Positions 11,901 through 20,764 of a stretch of DNA of 64,000 nucleotides are shown in pieces (position 1 is the first letter of the stretch; every line of letters starts with the position of its first letter). Below the pieces are notes generated by a model. That model ran no database searches and had not been told where the DNA came from. It was given only the letters and a program-made list of their open reading frames with translations. A program made the translations under genes and the position numbers. This stretch comes from Flavobacterium sp. MFBS3-15 (GTDB lineage: Bacteria; Bacteroidota; Bacteroidia; Flavobacteriales; Flavobacteriaceae): NCBI RefSeq assembly GCF_026107645.2, contig NZ_JAPCHV010000003.1:1-64000 (forward strand), read 5' to 3'.

Positions 11901-12510
11901 TGGTGTCTTTTGGGCCTGATAGCGGAGTATAAGAAGTTACAGAATTGGTACAGCCCACACTGCCGTTCAGGGTAAAGTCGTCCAGCCTGAAAAATCCGTT
12001 GCCTGTAGCGCCGGTAAGGGTAAGCACTACCGTTACAGTGCCTGTAAGCCCCGAGACCGCATTGGCCACAGGTGTAACACCCATAGATGTTCCTGCTGTT
12101 GGCATAGTGCCGCTACCGGCGTTAATTCCGTTTATGGACATCGACCACGCCGAATGCCCTGAGCTGCTGCGCTGTGTCCAAAAATTGAAAGAAGTGATAT
12201 TAGCGTGATAGGGCGATGTAACGTTAAAAGTCAGTGTAATGGTGGTAGTTGCCGGAGTAGTGACAACCATGATGCCCTGGCCTGTTGCGCCGGTATTGCT
12301 GGTCCATGTGCCGATGCTGTTTGTCCATGACGAGCCCGAAAGGTTAGGGGCCAATGTTGCAGGCGAAGCAGTGTACGGATGTGAGTTTATGGTAGTAGTA
12401 CCAAAGTTATGGTAGTAAATCTGTGCCTGGGCTGCATATCCGGAGAAAAGGACAAAAAAAAATTGCAACAGCGGGATGAGGCCTGTGTGCTTTTTGTTTT
12501 TTTGTTGCAT
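5944..12510 (-). CDS. Giant SprB-repeat surface protein with T9SS type B tail
   Basis: A 2188-aa protein. An N-terminal signal peptide ends in YAAQAQ, followed by a jelly-roll-like region and an IPT/TIG domain (about residues 190-265). Next comes a lamin-tail domain (about 270-430), an Ig-like domain, then 17 tandem SprB-type repeats of about 78 aa. A Big_2-like Ig domain ([18 protein letters not shown]) and a PKD-like stretch follow. The C-terminus ([15 protein letters not shown]...[11 protein letters not shown]...) is a gliding-associated T9SS type B sorting domain. The family includes SprB-like mobile adhesins, so a surface adhesin is inferred. Each repeat has two cysteines (QPxC and AGC), suggesting a disulfide ladder. 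Start ATG at 12510; the nuclease gene follows after 4 nt. Confidence 0.92.
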   Translation of the reverse strand: MQQKNKKHTGLIPLLQFFFVLFSGYAAQAQIYYHNFGTTTINSHPYTASPATLAPNLSGSSWTNSIGTWTSNTGATGQGIMVVTTPATTTITLTFNVTSPYHANITSFNFWTQRSSSGHSAWSMSINGINAGSGTMPTAGTSMGVTPVANAVSGLTGTVTVVLTLTGATGNGFFRLDDFTLNGSVGCTNSVTSYTPLSGPKDTMITITGSGFSDTASVKIDGINMTYNVISDTQIEAMIPAGVTTGNISVTSAAGCVATAGTPFTLLASDCTSPEIYISEIYDAYSGTPGSIELYNPSTQPINLSGYRLLRYGDINLASPNNNAPDYNMALTGTINPQSCYMVSINITAACPGVATHFPLTNGINANDEFELFNPSNELIDNVHIPFGTGDNSGKGYTMIRKPNAVAPKEVFALADWNAYGDEFCSNLGIHTANGPSAPLPLITHPVPRTICVNANTAFNVIITPATGFTYQWKMLTASGTWVNVTNNATYNGATTATLTVNGAQVAMDGNQYYLEATSPDCVVRTDAAQLYVLEKPEAPTVTVVQPTCTTPTGTIEITAPLSDPGDPNVTYTYSINGVTYVESTTFENLTPGTTYNITAKNVAGCVSNITVQVINTVPGAPAAPVVTAEQPDCDTDRGTITVTPPAGTGYTYSINGTDYYTNPVFTNLLPGSYNVSIRQNGCTSAITVEVIDDAPEIPVAPQVTPVPPTCTTPGSITVNSPVGAGITYSKDGINYQPETLFDNLTPGTSYSITAKNADGCVSAITVQAINAVPGAPDQPTVVISQPDCDTATGWITITAPIGNGLTYSVNGTDYLNQTGFTLNPGTHNITVKNTAGCISVARVVVINDQPEIPIAPNVTVDQPGCGEENGSITINSPLGTGLTYSINGTDYFDTLNFEDVQPGTYSITVKNTAGCISTVTSGTVNSGTDMPSLPVLDVTQPDCVDTTGSIEVTFPSQSPGITYSKNGVDYQSSPVFDNLTPGASYSITVKNSSGCISTATVQSINTIPTAPATPTVTFTNPDCDTPTGSISIATPDASLTYSLDGVNYNPYPSAAFATVNPGNYSITAKNAAGCVSVAFAVVIADQPETPVAPTLNAEQPDCDTPKGTIMITNPTGTGLTYSKDGVNYQDEVMFTNLDAGTYNITVKNAAGCISPVATQIINAAPATPAAPDVAVVQPDCITTTGTATISPAVAGLEYSKGDNVYQTNPVFNGLVPGQTYNFTARNADGCISAITVRTVDNIPDAPDAPTLTVNQPGCTTAGSITVANPTGNGLTYSRNGVDYSSNPSFTNLSAGTYNITVKNTAGCVSAPTVQMIDPAPPIPAAPQLISGQPDCETPTGSITVTNPAGAGFTYSRNGVDYQTEHIFYDVPPGMYSVTIKSPEGCISPATSHTINPVPATPAAPVVTVTQPTCIVSTGTITVTPPAGGAPEYSKDGINYQASPVFSGLTPGTTYTITIRNAAGCVSTATVRTIDPIPAPPAPPALTGIDPGCTTLGSITITSPSAGNGFTFSKDGVNFQTSETFGGLVPGTYQIRVKNSQGCVSDSATYVINPGPSTPAQPTVSIVQTTCTATTATITVTAPLAGVTYCIDGLPGQTSNIFNNVLPGQHNITVTNATGCISPVRVVTINPVPVAPDVPILNVFHPGCNATKGSIIVNSPAGNGISYSINGGDFQFSPAFGNLDPGTYTIVVKNAAGCLSTPVTVTINIPPATPAAPVITINQPDCTTATGSITIVSPTDPGTMFSINSQPYQAGPTIGNLAPGSYVITARNAQGCVSAYTHFIINYQPLTPAMPVVTLTQPDCTTATGTITVNSPAGIGLEYSIDGTNFYPSRIFSNVLPNTYTVTVRNSAGCSAQLTAVTINNPPAPAPDPGAITGNNAVCEGGKIQLANTVTVGVWGSSNTGIATVDANGLVTTLAPGTVTITYTTGTDCTDEAIHVITVYALPLPDLRDMHLCVDNETGEITPALLSSRIISPGNTYEWTHNGTVLTFNTAAIIIDEPGEYTVKVTNIATGCEATDSATVGTSSLALGYADAATDFHFNQTITVHITGGSGDYEYSLDGGPFQDEPYFTNIYEGEYHISVRDKHLCGTLELDVYALNYPRFFSPNGDGTRDTWNIKGLGLQPDAKIYIFDRYGKVIAGLKPGGPGWDGTYNGATLPATDYWFTLEYRSESGAQKEFKAHFSLIR
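6920..10905 (-). repeat. 17 tandem SprB-type repeats inside the 2188-aa protein
   Basis: Seventeen units averaging about 234 bp were counted by their QPxC anchor. Each unit reads roughly P-x-x-P-x-V-T-x-x-QPxC, GxITxxxP, GLTYSxDGxxY, F-x-x-L-x-PGTY, NITVKNxAGCxS. The units differ at many positions, so the array is old rather than freshly amplified. Boundaries are approximate. Confidence 0.85.
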
Positions 12511-12631
12511 GTTTTTAGTAATTTTTCATAGCGGGTTTAACAGGGCGAAGTTAAAAGTATTGGACTTTAGCCTAATTTCTTAAAAGTTATGTTATAGTTG
12601 CCTGATTATGATTTAATTGTAAACAACGTTA

Positions 12632-12665
12632 ACAAAAAGTTAAAGCCGCCTTTTGGGGCGGCTTT
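12632..12665 (-). terminator. Terminator of the 12685-16191 gene
   Basis: A 9-bp perfect stem AAAGCCGCC/GGCGGCTTT with a 6-nt loop (12642-12665) is followed on the minus strand by AACTTTTTG. It sits 20 nt past the stop codon. Confidence 0.85.
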
Positions 12666-12684
12666 ACAATACAAAGCTTAATTT

Positions 12685-15600
12685 TTAGTTCTCCTGGCGG
12701 TTGATATACACCCATCCTGTGAGTGATTGGCCTTGGGTTTCAATCATGTAATAGTACGTGCCTGTTGGCAGCTCATCGCCATTGTCGGCCTGGCCGTGCC
12801 ATTGGTTGGTATAGTTGCTTTTGGCATATACCTCCTGCCCGTAGCGGTTAAATATTGCTATCTTGCTGGCTTGCAGTCTTGTAATGTCAAAATTGTCATT
12901 CCTGGTGTCGTTGTTTGGCGATATCCCCCTAGGAATGCTGCAGAATGCATTGTCAACTGTGAAGCTGTATGTGGCCTCGCATCCGGCAGCTGTAGTAACT
13001 GTAACCCGTATCTGGATTGGAAAGTCGCTGATAGTGATGTTGTTATCAGCCACATATCGGTTAGCGTTGAATGTGTTTTCGTTGTCGCCTACAATCATCC
13101 CTGCCTCATTTCGCCATTCGAAATTGGCGGTTGCAATGTCGAATGAATTATCAACAGGAAGCGCTTCCAAAATATAATTGCTTCCAAAAACGGTATCCCT
13201 GCACCCCTGTGTACCGGTGATTTGTGGTCCTGCCGGGAGGATATTTAGGGTAGTGGGTGATGAAACTGTGGTACATCCCTGGAGGTTTTTTGCGGTAACC
13301 GTGTAGGTATTTCCGGGTATAAGGCCGGTGAACGATGTTCCGGTTTGGAAATTCAACCCGTCGATACTGTAAGTAATATCTGTTCCCTGATTTGTTACAG
13401 TAATGCTTCCCGTAGGTTCGGCACACGTCGGCTGGGTTATGGCAAGGATCGGTACGGCAGGCCCGGCAGGTGCAGGGTCTACCATATGGTTTATGCTGAC
13501 CGAGGTACAGCCCACCGCATTTTTCACCGTTACCGTATAGGTGCCCGGAACAAGTCCTTCAAAAACAGGGCTCCCCTGGAAGTTAACACCGTCAAGGCTG
13601 TAGGTAACGCCCGCAAGCGGATCGGTGATGGTAATGGTACCCGATGGCACGTCACAGGTAGGCTGTGTAATGGACACTGTAGCCGGTGCCGGAGCATTAG
13701 GCACGGCATTGATAGTGATATTGCCTGTTATTGAGGTACAGCCCGCCGCGTTCTTCACGGTAACAGTATAGGTGCCGGGTAGGAGCCCTGCAAATTGTGT
13801 CCCTGCCTGGAAGTTGGTCCCGTCAATGCTGTAGGTCATTCCGGCAGGTGTATCTACAGTAATGGTTCCTGTAGGCAGGGTGCAGGTGGGCTGGGTAATT
13901 GTTACGCCGGCTACGGCAGGGGCATTTGGCACGGTATTGACTGTAATATTTCCGGTAACCGATGTGCACCCTTCGGCATTTTTCACGGTTATGGTATAGG
14001 TACCCGGCACCAGCCCGCTGAAGGTAGCAGTTGTGCCAAAATTTGTTCCGTCGATGCTGTAAGTAAGTCCTGCCGGCGCATCAACCGTTATGGTTCCTGT
14101 TGGTGTTGTGCAGTCCGGCTGGGTCACTGTCACATCGGCTATGGCAGGTACGGTTGGCGCAGCATCGATGATGATGTTTCCGGTTACCGATGTACACCCT
14201 GCGGCATTTTTCACGGTTACAGTATAAGTGCCCGGTGTCAGGCCTGCAAATGATGGGGTGCCACTGAAGTTGGTACCATCAAGGCTGTAAGTTACACCCA
14301 CTAACGGATTGGTTATGGTTATCGTGCCCGAGGGAGTGGCGCAGTCCGGCTGTGTTACTACATAAGTAGCTACCGCAGGAGCTCCCGGAACCGCGTTGAT
14401 GACGATGTTGCCCGTGATGGAGGTACATCCTTCGGCATTCTTCACGGTGATGTTATAGGTCCCCGGAACAAGCCCGGCAAATGAGGTAGCAGTGCCAAAG
14501 TTCACACCGTCTATGCTATAGGTCATTCCCGCAGGCGTATTTACAGTAATGGTGCCGGTAGGTACGGTACAGGTGGGCTGTGTCACCGTTACATCGGCGA
14601 CTGCCGGTGCATTAGGTACTGCATTAATGGTAATGCCGGCTGTTTCCGATGTACATCCTGCTGCATTTTTCACGGTAATGGTATAAGTGCCGGGTACAAG
14701 CCCTGCAAACGAAGTGGCAGTATCAAAGGTTGTCCCGTCGATGCTGTAGGTCATTCCCGCTTCTGTTGGGGCGGTAACATTGATGGTTCCCGTAGGAACG
14801 GTACAGGTAGGCTGCACCACGTTAAATGTCGCTACATCGGGTGCGCCGGTTATCGGGTTCACGGTAACGGTTTGGGTAGCAGTACAGTTGCCCGGTGACG
14901 ACTGTATGGTAAGGGTATAAGTGCCGGGTGTAAGGCCGGTAAATGTGTTGGAAGCCTGGAAAGGCCCGCTGTTCAGCTTGTAGGTAAGCCCTGCGCCCAG
15001 TACAGGTGTAATGGTAAGGGTTGCCGTACCGAGGGTACAGTCGGATGTAATGTTGGTGGTAACCACAGGAGAGGGCAGTACGGTAAGCGTTACGCTGTTA
15101 CTCAGCAGGGTACAGCCCGGAGCAGCTATTTCGCAGTAATATTGGTTGCCGTTGAAAGCATAAGGCACAGGGTCGATGATAAGCATTGATGTGGTAGCGT
15201 CAAAATAGTTGCTGCCTGTTACGTTTACCCAGTTGCCTGAGCTGTCCAGCATTTTCCACTGGAAGCTGAAGCCTGTGGCGTCATCCAGCGCTACCGAAAG
15301 TACGGCAAAACCGTTGTCGCAGGTGTCGCCGCTGTCCTGCGGTTGTGCTGTAATCGTTGGAGGATCGGTTACAGCGGCATTGTGCACACCGAGGTTGGCA
15401 CAGCTGAAGCTGCTCGTGATGGACCAGTCCGAAGCGATGTAGCTGTCCGATGGCGCTGTGGCATCAGGATTGCGTATTACGGTGTACCATGCATTTACAG
15501 GTGCGCGGGCAATATCTATTATAGTACCGTTCTTCTTCAATTTGAACTCGTCGTTGCCGTTGATCCCCCCGCCCAGGTTAGCAACCGTGGTTACCGTGCA

Positions 15601-16191
15601 TCCCTGCACACCCGATCCGTAGCTAGAAACAAGGTAGGTAGAATGCGGCGCAATTGAACCCGGAAGGGTGAGGATGTAGCCGTTTGTAGGGTCAGTGTCA
15701 CCTACTTCGCCATAGCGCTCCAGCACATACTGCCCGCCAAAGGTAATGGTATTGTCGGTAGGGTTATACAGCTCAATAACCCCGTAGCTGCCGGGATTAT
15801 GGTCATAAAGTTCGGATATGTATACGTCGCCGCCTGCGGGTGGGTTACAGTCTGAATTCATGAGGGTAAAGTTACCTCCCGATGCAGCGGGGCATCCTCC
15901 GGAAATGACGCTCACGGCGCCATTGGCCGCAGTAACCGGAACAACTGCTGTAACAACGGTGTTGGATACTATCGTAAAACTCGCAGCATTAACGCCGTTG
16001 AACTGCACGGCTGTAATGGCCGGACCCGACTGGAAGTTGTTTCCGGTTATGGCCACTACCGTATTGGCAGGGCCCGAAGAGGGTGATATTGTGGTGACTG
16101 AGGGGCATTGTGCCCGGGCAGCAAGGGTGCCTGACAGAGCAATCAGGAATGTGAACATCCTGAAAACGGATAGCTTGATTTTTTTTTGCAT
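12685..16191 (-). CDS. SprB-repeat surface protein with T9SS type B tail (paralogue of the 2188-aa protein)
   Basis: A protein of 1168 aa from the ATG at 16191. That start gives MQKKIKLSVFRMF...GTLAARAQ, a signal peptide parallel to that of the downstream paralogue; an upstream in-frame ATG at 16215 is possible. Order: IPT/TIG domain (VTTISPSSGPANTVVAITG), lamin-tail domain (DVYISELYD...IELYNPTDN), an Ig-like domain, about eight SprB-type repeats, then a type B sorting domain (ISPNNDTRNDNFDI...IAIFNRYGQEVY). It has the same architecture as its neighbour with fewer repeats, so the two probably arose by duplication followed by repeat-number change. It has its own terminator and is a separate transcription unit. 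An adhesin role is inferred. Confidence 0.92.
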   Translation of the reverse strand: MQKKIKLSVFRMFTFLIALSGTLAARAQCPSVTTISPSSGPANTVVAITGNNFQSGPAITAVQFNGVNAASFTIVSNTVVTAVVPVTAANGAVSVISGGCPAASGGNFTLMNSDCNPPAGGDVYISELYDHNPGSYGVIELYNPTDNTITFGGQYVLERYGEVGDTDPTNGYILTLPGSIAPHSTYLVSSYGSGVQGCTVTTVANLGGGINGNDEFKLKKNGTIIDIARAPVNAWYTVIRNPDATAPSDSYIASDWSITSSFSCANLGVHNAAVTDPPTITAQPQDSGDTCDNGFAVLSVALDDATGFSFQWKMLDSSGNWVNVTGSNYFDATTSMLIIDPVPYAFNGNQYYCEIAAPGCTLLSNSVTLTVLPSPVVTTNITSDCTLGTATLTITPVLGAGLTYKLNSGPFQASNTFTGLTPGTYTLTIQSSPGNCTATQTVTVNPITGAPDVATFNVVQPTCTVPTGTINVTAPTEAGMTYSIDGTTFDTATSFAGLVPGTYTITVKNAAGCTSETAGITINAVPNAPAVADVTVTQPTCTVPTGTITVNTPAGMTYSIDGVNFGTATSFAGLVPGTYNITVKNAEGCTSITGNIVINAVPGAPAVATYVVTQPDCATPSGTITITNPLVGVTYSLDGTNFSGTPSFAGLTPGTYTVTVKNAAGCTSVTGNIIIDAAPTVPAIADVTVTQPDCTTPTGTITVDAPAGLTYSIDGTNFGTTATFSGLVPGTYTITVKNAEGCTSVTGNITVNTVPNAPAVAGVTITQPTCTLPTGTITVDTPAGMTYSIDGTNFQAGTQFAGLLPGTYTVTVKNAAGCTSITGNITINAVPNAPAPATVSITQPTCDVPSGTITITDPLAGVTYSLDGVNFQGSPVFEGLVPGTYTVTVKNAVGCTSVSINHMVDPAPAGPAVPILAITQPTCAEPTGSITVTNQGTDITYSIDGLNFQTGTSFTGLIPGNTYTVTAKNLQGCTTVSSPTTLNILPAGPQITGTQGCRDTVFGSNYILEALPVDNSFDIATANFEWRNEAGMIVGDNENTFNANRYVADNNITISDFPIQIRVTVTTAAGCEATYSFTVDNAFCSIPRGISPNNDTRNDNFDITRLQASKIAIFNRYGQEVYAKSNYTNQWHGQADNGDELPTGTYYYMIETQGQSLTGWVYINRQEN
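13235..15075 (-). repeat. About eight tandem SprB-type repeats in the 1168-aa protein
   Basis: Seven clear units of about 230 bp, anchored by TQPTC or TQPDC, are preceded by one divergent unit (TSDC). Neighbouring units here are more alike (for example QPTCTVPTGTI occurs twice) than those of the larger paralogue. Confidence 0.8.
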
Positions 16192-16664
16192 TGTTCTTCT
16201 TTTGGTTATGTGCAAATGCGGCGCAAGTTAAGGTGCGTTACAAGAACATCCCGTTACTACAGTTTTATGAAATAGTTATTTGTTGGAGGGCTAAACCTCG
16301 CCCCCCGATAGTTATCGGGACTCTCCAAAGGAAAGGGGGAGAATGCACTCATGCCGTATAGTCCTCACCCCGGCCCTCTCCAAAGGAGAGGGTGACGGCA
16401 CGTAACACTCCTGCCGGTTATAGATTCTAATATTTAGGCTTGAGTAAGCACACCCGGGGGAAGCTGCTCCCCTCTCCTTTGGAGAGGGGTTGGGGTGAGG
16501 TCTGCTCTAAATCCATAATAACCATTTAGTAACAATTAAATCACGGCATCTAAACCTCCTCCTGATTCCGCTCCCATATTTTTGCTAACGATTATTTAAA
16601 GATGGCTAAACTTTGCCGCAATACCGGGTCGGTTTGCAGCGGTATAACCTTATTGTATCGTAAA
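16192..16664. other. Intergenic region with palindromic CTCCAAAGG-type repeats
   Basis: This 473-bp gap separates divergent genes. It holds a 5-bp-arm hairpin (CCCGATAGTTATCGGG, 16304-16319), one short repeat copy (CTCCAAAGGAAAGGGGGAG, about 16323-16341) and the larger inverted pair listed separately. No ORF was supported and no clear promoter was seen. Confidence 0.55.
16363..16500. repeat. Inverted pair of 30-bp intergenic repeats
   Basis: CCTCACCCCGGCCCTCTCC (from 16363) and, inverted, GGAGAGGGGTTGGGGTGAGG (ending 16500) flank a 76-bp spacer. Each arm is itself palindromic around CTCCAAAGGAG. The pair could form a long cruciform or RNA hairpin. It resembles mobile non-coding repeats common in Bacteroidetes intergenic DNA (inference). 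Confidence 0.7.
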
Positions 16665-17699
16665 ATGAAGATACTTTATGCAATCCAGGGTACCGGTAAC
16701 GGACACCTGAGCAGGTCGATGGACGTAGTGCCCTGCCTTATGAAGCACGGTGACGTAGATGTTATCGTGAGCGGTATCCAGGGCGATCTCTCACTGCCGT
16801 TTCCGGTTAAGTACAAATTCAGGGGACTAAGCTTTATCTTCGGGAAAACCGGGGGCGTAAGCCTGTGGAAAACTTTTGCGAAGACCAACTTCAGGCGGTT
16901 GCGGAAGGAAATCAGAAACCTGCCGGTAGAAAAATATGACCTTGTAATCAACGATTTTGAGCCGGTATCGGCATGGGCCTGCTATTTTAAGAACAAGCCC
17001 TGCATATCCCTCAGCCATCAGTCGGCCGTACTCGCGCCCAGCGCGCCGCGCCCGGAGCATGAGGATATGATGGGCAAGCTGATACTTAATAACTATGCCC
17101 CCTCGTCAGCCGCTTACGGGTTTCATTTTACAGCCATCGGCGATACTATTTTTACACCCGTAATCCGCCAACAGGTCAGGGAACAGGAAGTGGCCGACAA
17201 AGGCCATTATACGGTATACCTTCCGTCGTATGACGATAAGCGGCTCATCAAAAGGCTTTCTGCCTACAAAGGCATCCGCTGGGAGGTCTTTTCCAAGCAC
17301 AATAAAAAGCCCTTTACTTCGGGGGCCATCACCATCCAGCCCATCAATAGCGAAAAGTTTACCAAAAGCATGGCAACATCTTCAGGCGTATTGTGTGGCG
17401 CCGGGTTCGAAACGCCTGCCGAGGCGCTTTTCCTGGGTAAAAAGCTTTTGGTTATACCCATGAAAAGCCAGTATGAGCAGCACCTGAACGCTGCAGCGCT
17501 CAAAGCCATGGGTGTACCTGTGGTGAAAAGCCTGAAAAAAAAGCACCAGGCGGTCATCTCGGCCTGGCTGGCAGACGATAAGCGTGTTAAGGTAAACTAT
17601 CCTGATATGACCCGGGAGATAATAGACAGGCTCGTTGAGAAGCACGGGCCGGCAGCAATTACAAACAATGAAAGCGCCAGGAAAACAAATGGAGCTTAA
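16665..17699 (+). CDS. MurG-like glycosyltransferase family protein
   Basis: A protein of 344 aa from the ATG at 16665 (MKILYAIQGTGNGHLSRSMD); the 21 codons upstream look non-coding. The GTGNGHLSR glycine loop near the N-terminus and the C-terminal GAGFETPAEALFLGKKLLVIP acceptor/donor region match the GT-B fold, MJ1255-like family (related to MurG and UGT-type transferases). Such enzymes move a sugar from a nucleotide donor; the acceptor here is unknown. There is no signal peptide or membrane segment, so it is cytoplasmic. It overlaps the beta-glucosidase start, so the two form one operon. Confidence 0.8.
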   Translation: MKILYAIQGTGNGHLSRSMDVVPCLMKHGDVDVIVSGIQGDLSLPFPVKYKFRGLSFIFGKTGGVSLWKTFAKTNFRRLRKEIRNLPVEKYDLVINDFEPVSAWACYFKNKPCISLSHQSAVLAPSAPRPEHEDMMGKLILNNYAPSSAAYGFHFTAIGDTIFTPVIRQQVREQEVADKGHYTVYLPSYDDKRLIKRLSAYKGIRWEVFSKHNKKPFTSGAITIQPINSEKFTKSMATSSGVLCGAGFETPAEALFLGKKLLVIPMKSQYEQHLNAAALKAMGVPVVKSLKKKHQAVISAWLADDKRVKVNYPDMTREIIDRLVEKHGPAAITNNESARKTNGA

Positions 17700-19041
17700 A
17701 GATAATTTATTCAACAGGGCCCTTTTTGGCGATGATTTCAAATGGGGTGTCTCTACTGCCGCCTACCAGATAGAAGGCGGTCACGATGCCCACGGCAAAG
17801 GGCCGTCGGTATGGGATGTATTCACGGCCAAAAGCGGTGCCATACCCAGCGGCCACCATGGCAATACAGCCTGTGATTTTTACAATACCTATCCCCAAGA
17901 CATTGCCGTCCTCAAAGAGCTTGGCATCCCCAACTTCAGGTTTTCCCTGTCATGGTCACGGATCATTCCCGCAGGGACAGGCGAAGTAAATGAACATGGC
18001 ATCGACTTTTACAACAGGGTCATCGATACCTGCCTGGCCAACGGTATAGAGCCGTGGGTCACTCTATACCATTGGGACCTGCCCCACGAGCTCGACCTTA
18101 AAGGCGGATGGGCCAACAGGGAAGTGGTTGAATGGTTTAAGGAGTTTGTGCAGGTGTGCGCCAAAGCGTTTGGCGATCGGGTAAAATACTGGATGGTGAT
18201 GAACGAGCCCATGGTGTTTACCGGCGCGGGCTACTTTTTGGGACTGCATGCCCCGGGAAAAAAAGGCCTGAATAACTTCCTTCCGGCGGTGCACCATGCC
18301 GTGCTGGCTATGGCCGAAGGGGGCAGGACTTTGCGGAGCCTGTTGCCCGATGCGCAGATAGGCACGACCTTTTCATGCTCTCACATAGAACCGTATACGT
18401 CAGGCCGTAAGGATGTAGTGGCGGCACGCCGGGTAGACGCCCTGCTCAACAGGCTGTTCATTGAACCGATACTCGGCATGGGGTATCCTGAAGAGGACCT
18501 GCCGGTAGCGAAGAAACTAAAAAAGTACATGAAGCCGGGAGACAGCGGGCTAATGCAATTTGATTTCGATTTCATAGGCATACAGAACTATACCCGCGAA
18601 ATAGTAAAGCACTCCATATTTGTGCCTTACCTGAATGCGGTGCTGGTAAAAGCCGAAAACCGCAAGGTGCCGCTTACCGCCATGGGATGGGAAATATACC
18701 CGCCTGCCATATACCACATGCTGAAAAAATATGCTGAGTATGAAAATATGCCAAAGCTGTACATTACCGAAAATGGCGTGGCCTTTCCGGACACGGCAGT
18801 CGGCGGCAAAGTAAATGACCCTGAGCGTATACACTACATCAAAAGCCACCTGAGGCAGGTGCTCAGGGCTAAGGAAGAAGGTGTTGATGTGCAGGGCTAT
18901 TTTGTGTGGACGCTCCTTGATAATTTTGAATGGGCCGAAGGCTACCACCCGAGGTTTGGATTGGTGCATGTGGATTTCGAAACGCAGCAGCGCATCATCA
19001 AATCCTCCGGGCATTGGTACAAAGCTTTTTTGAACGGTTAG
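17689..19041 (+). CDS. GH1 beta-glucosidase
   Basis: A protein of 450 aa, the usual family length, from the ATG at 17689, which lies inside the last codons of the upstream gene (11-nt overlap). An alternative start at 17668 adds MKAPGKQ. Family 1 signatures are all present: FKWGVSTAAYQIEG near the N-terminus, SWSRIIP, TLYHWDLP, MNEP with the acid/base Glu173, and YITENG with the nucleophile Glu361; WTLLDNFEWAEGY closes the barrel. It hydrolyses terminal beta-linked glucose (or a similar sugar) from oligosaccharides or glycosides. No signal peptide was seen, so it should act in the cytoplasm. Pairing with a glycosyltransferase suggests turnover of a specific glycoside, or supply of glucose from beta-glucans handled by the downstream PUL. 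Confidence 0.93.
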   Translation: MELKDNLFNRALFGDDFKWGVSTAAYQIEGGHDAHGKGPSVWDVFTAKSGAIPSGHHGNTACDFYNTYPQDIAVLKELGIPNFRFSLSWSRIIPAGTGEVNEHGIDFYNRVIDTCLANGIEPWVTLYHWDLPHELDLKGGWANREVVEWFKEFVQVCAKAFGDRVKYWMVMNEPMVFTGAGYFLGLHAPGKKGLNNFLPAVHHAVLAMAEGGRTLRSLLPDAQIGTTFSCSHIEPYTSGRKDVVAARRVDALLNRLFIEPILGMGYPEEDLPVAKKLKKYMKPGDSGLMQFDFDFIGIQNYTREIVKHSIFVPYLNAVLVKAENRKVPLTAMGWEIYPPAIYHMLKKYAEYENMPKLYITENGVAFPDTAVGGKVNDPERIHYIKSHLRQVLRAKEEGVDVQGYFVWTLLDNFEWAEGYHPRFGLVHVDFETQQRIIKSSGHWYKAFLNG

Positions 19042-19065
19042 CTGTCTTTCCATTTGATTCAGGAG

Positions 19066-19628
19066 AAATCCCCTCTTCCATTTCGACCGGCGGGAGAAAT
19101 CTCTAATTCACGGATGTTAAATGGGATTTCTCACTCCGCAGGCTCCGTTCGAAATGGGAAACGCATCTCTGCGGCAGGAGGGCTCCTCTTCCATTTCGAC
19201 GAGCGGCGAGATCTCTACTTTACGGATGTTAACTGGGATTTCTCTCTCCGCAGGCTCCGTTCGAAATGGAAAACGGATATCTGCGGCAGGAGGGCTCCTC
19301 TTCCATTTCGACCGGCGGGAGAAATCTCTACTTTACTTACGGATGTTAATTGGGATTTCTCTCTCCGCAGGCTCCGTTCGAAATGGAAAACGCATCTCTG
19401 TGGCAGGAGGGCTCCTCTTCCATTTCGACCAACGGGAGAAATCTCTACTTTACTTACGGATGTTAAATGGGATTTCTCACTCCGCAGGCTCCGTTCGAAA
19501 TGGAAAATCCATCTCTGTGGCAGGAGGGCTCCTCTTCCATTTCGACCGACGGGAGAAATCTCTACTTTACTTACGGATGTTAAATGGGATTTCTCACTCC
19601 GCAGGCTAAGTTCGAAATGGAAAACCGT
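19066..19628. repeat. Tandem array of five palindromic 112-117-bp units
   Basis: Five copies start near 19066, 19173, 19285, 19402 and 19519, with periods 112, 117 and 117 for the last three steps. Each unit holds two arms that are imperfect inverse complements: CTTCCATTTCGACCGGCGGG-AGAAATC and, later, GATTTCTC...TCCG...TTCGAAATGGAA. Each unit can therefore fold as a hairpin about a TACTTTACTTACGGATGTTAA-type loop. The array fills the gap between two convergent genes. All units are nearly identical, with no unique spacers. Confidence 0.9.
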
Positions 19629-19682
19629 ATCAGGAATGAGTGGAGCTCCCATCTTTGGGGTTAGGTGCATTAGTCAGGGCGC

Positions 19683-20543
19683 TTACTCCGTATCCAGCTT
19701 AAACTGTATCAGCAACGATTTTACATCGAGCATGGTGTTGAGGTCCTCGGTATCGAAGGCATCTTCAAACTCATCTTCCTCATCGTCAGGAAGCTTTTTA
19801 TAATCCTCCCTGTAGTTGAAAATGCTCCATTGCCCCAGGTTATATTCCAGCGCGGTCAGGCTTTCTACCCAGTCGCCCGAGTTAAGGTACATCACCCTTC
19901 CTTTGGGGGTTGTAATTTCACGCATTTCGGGCTGGTGGATGTGCCCGCAGATAACATAGCTGTAGCCTTTGTCTATGGCCAGTTCTGCAGCAGTATTCTC
20001 AAAGTTGTTGATGAACTTCACGGCGTCCTTAAAGCTTTTCTTGATCTTTTGCGAAAAGCTCATCTTCTCGCGTCCCATTTTGGTAAGGCACCAGTTGGCA
20101 AAGCTGTTGATGAGAATTAAGGTATCATAGCCCACAGCCCCCATTTTGGCAAGCCATTTTGAATTCTGCATCGTCACGTCGAATACATCCCCGTGGAAGA
20201 ACCATGCCTTTTCGCCATCGAGCTTCATCACGAGCTTATTCTGCAGGCGGAAGCTGCCCAGGTTGAGGTCGGCAAACTTGCGCAGCATCTCATCGTGGTT
20301 GCCGGTAAGGTAGTATACCGGTACGCCGTCGGACACGAATTTCATGATGCGGCGCAGTACCTTCATGTGCGACTCCGGCCAGTAGGATTTGCTGAACTGC
20401 CAGATGTCGATGATATCGCCGTTCAGGATGATCTGTTTGGGATTAATGCTTTTCAGGTAGCGCAGGAGCTCTTTGGAGTGGCAGCCGTAAGTGCCCAGGT
20501 GCACGTCAGAAATTACAACTAAGTCTACTTCTCGTTTTCTCAT
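19683..20543 (-). CDS. LpxH-like metallophosphoesterase (probable UDP-2,3-diacylglucosamine diphosphatase)
   Basis: A 286-aa calcineurin-type phosphoesterase. The metal-site motifs are in order: SDVHLG (Asp13, His15), NGDIIDIW (Asp43), TGNHDE (Asn82, His83) and CGHIHQPE (about residue 197). The arrangement and the WFFHGDVFD block match the Bacteroidetes UDP-2,3-diacylglucosamine diphosphatase group, which removes UMP from UDP-diacylglucosamine in lipid A synthesis at the membrane surface. The C-terminal 35 residues are acidic (DDEEDEFEDAFDTED) and beyond the core fold. Substrate assignment is by family resemblance; a general phosphoesterase is the alternative. Confidence 0.8.
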   Translation of the reverse strand: MRKREVDLVVISDVHLGTYGCHSKELLRYLKSINPKQIILNGDIIDIWQFSKSYWPESHMKVLRRIMKFVSDGVPVYYLTGNHDEMLRKFADLNLGSFRLQNKLVMKLDGEKAWFFHGDVFDVTMQNSKWLAKMGAVGYDTLILINSFANWCLTKMGREKMSFSQKIKKSFKDAVKFINNFENTAAELAIDKGYSYVICGHIHQPEMREITTPKGRVMYLNSGDWVESLTALEYNLGQWSIFNYREDYKKLPDDEEDEFEDAFDTEDLNTMLDVKSLLIQFKLDTE

Positions 20544-20764
20544 ACCATTTAATCAGTCAGGTGTACTTAAATTGCAAGGCAAGTAAGCTTTTTAGTTTAA
20601 AGTATGTGTTAAGCCATTTTTATCGTTATATGGTTTTTTAACATTTATATTTTGTGAATTTTCTTAATAAAAACAAACTGAACAGTTAAAAGTATAATGA
20701 TTTGGTAATTGGTTCTTAACATCGAAAAAGTGTGGTTAAGATAATTTCGTACAAAATTTATTTG
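20544..20764. other. Divergent promoter region
   Basis: 221 bp of AT-rich DNA lie between the LpxH-like gene (minus) and the small coiled-coil gene (plus). TAATTTCG at 20742-20749 is one base off the TAnnTTTG -7 element of the plus-strand gene; no -33 box at proper spacing was found. Confidence 0.4.

Noticed and set aside
6646..11932. Many plus-strand open frames of 60-217 codons opposite the giant repeat protein
   Set aside because: They are antisense shadows of the repetitive, GC-biased minus-strand gene; they lack signal peptides or recognisable domains and repeat with the same period.
19066..19628. CRISPR array
   Set aside because: Units are nearly identical over their full 112-117 bp, with no unique spacers, and no cas genes are nearby.
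19054..19803. Long open frames on both strands over the palindromic array
   Set aside because: The 117-bp period is a multiple of three, so frames stay open by repetition. The translated products are the same repeat in several frames, and no known domain or signal is present.
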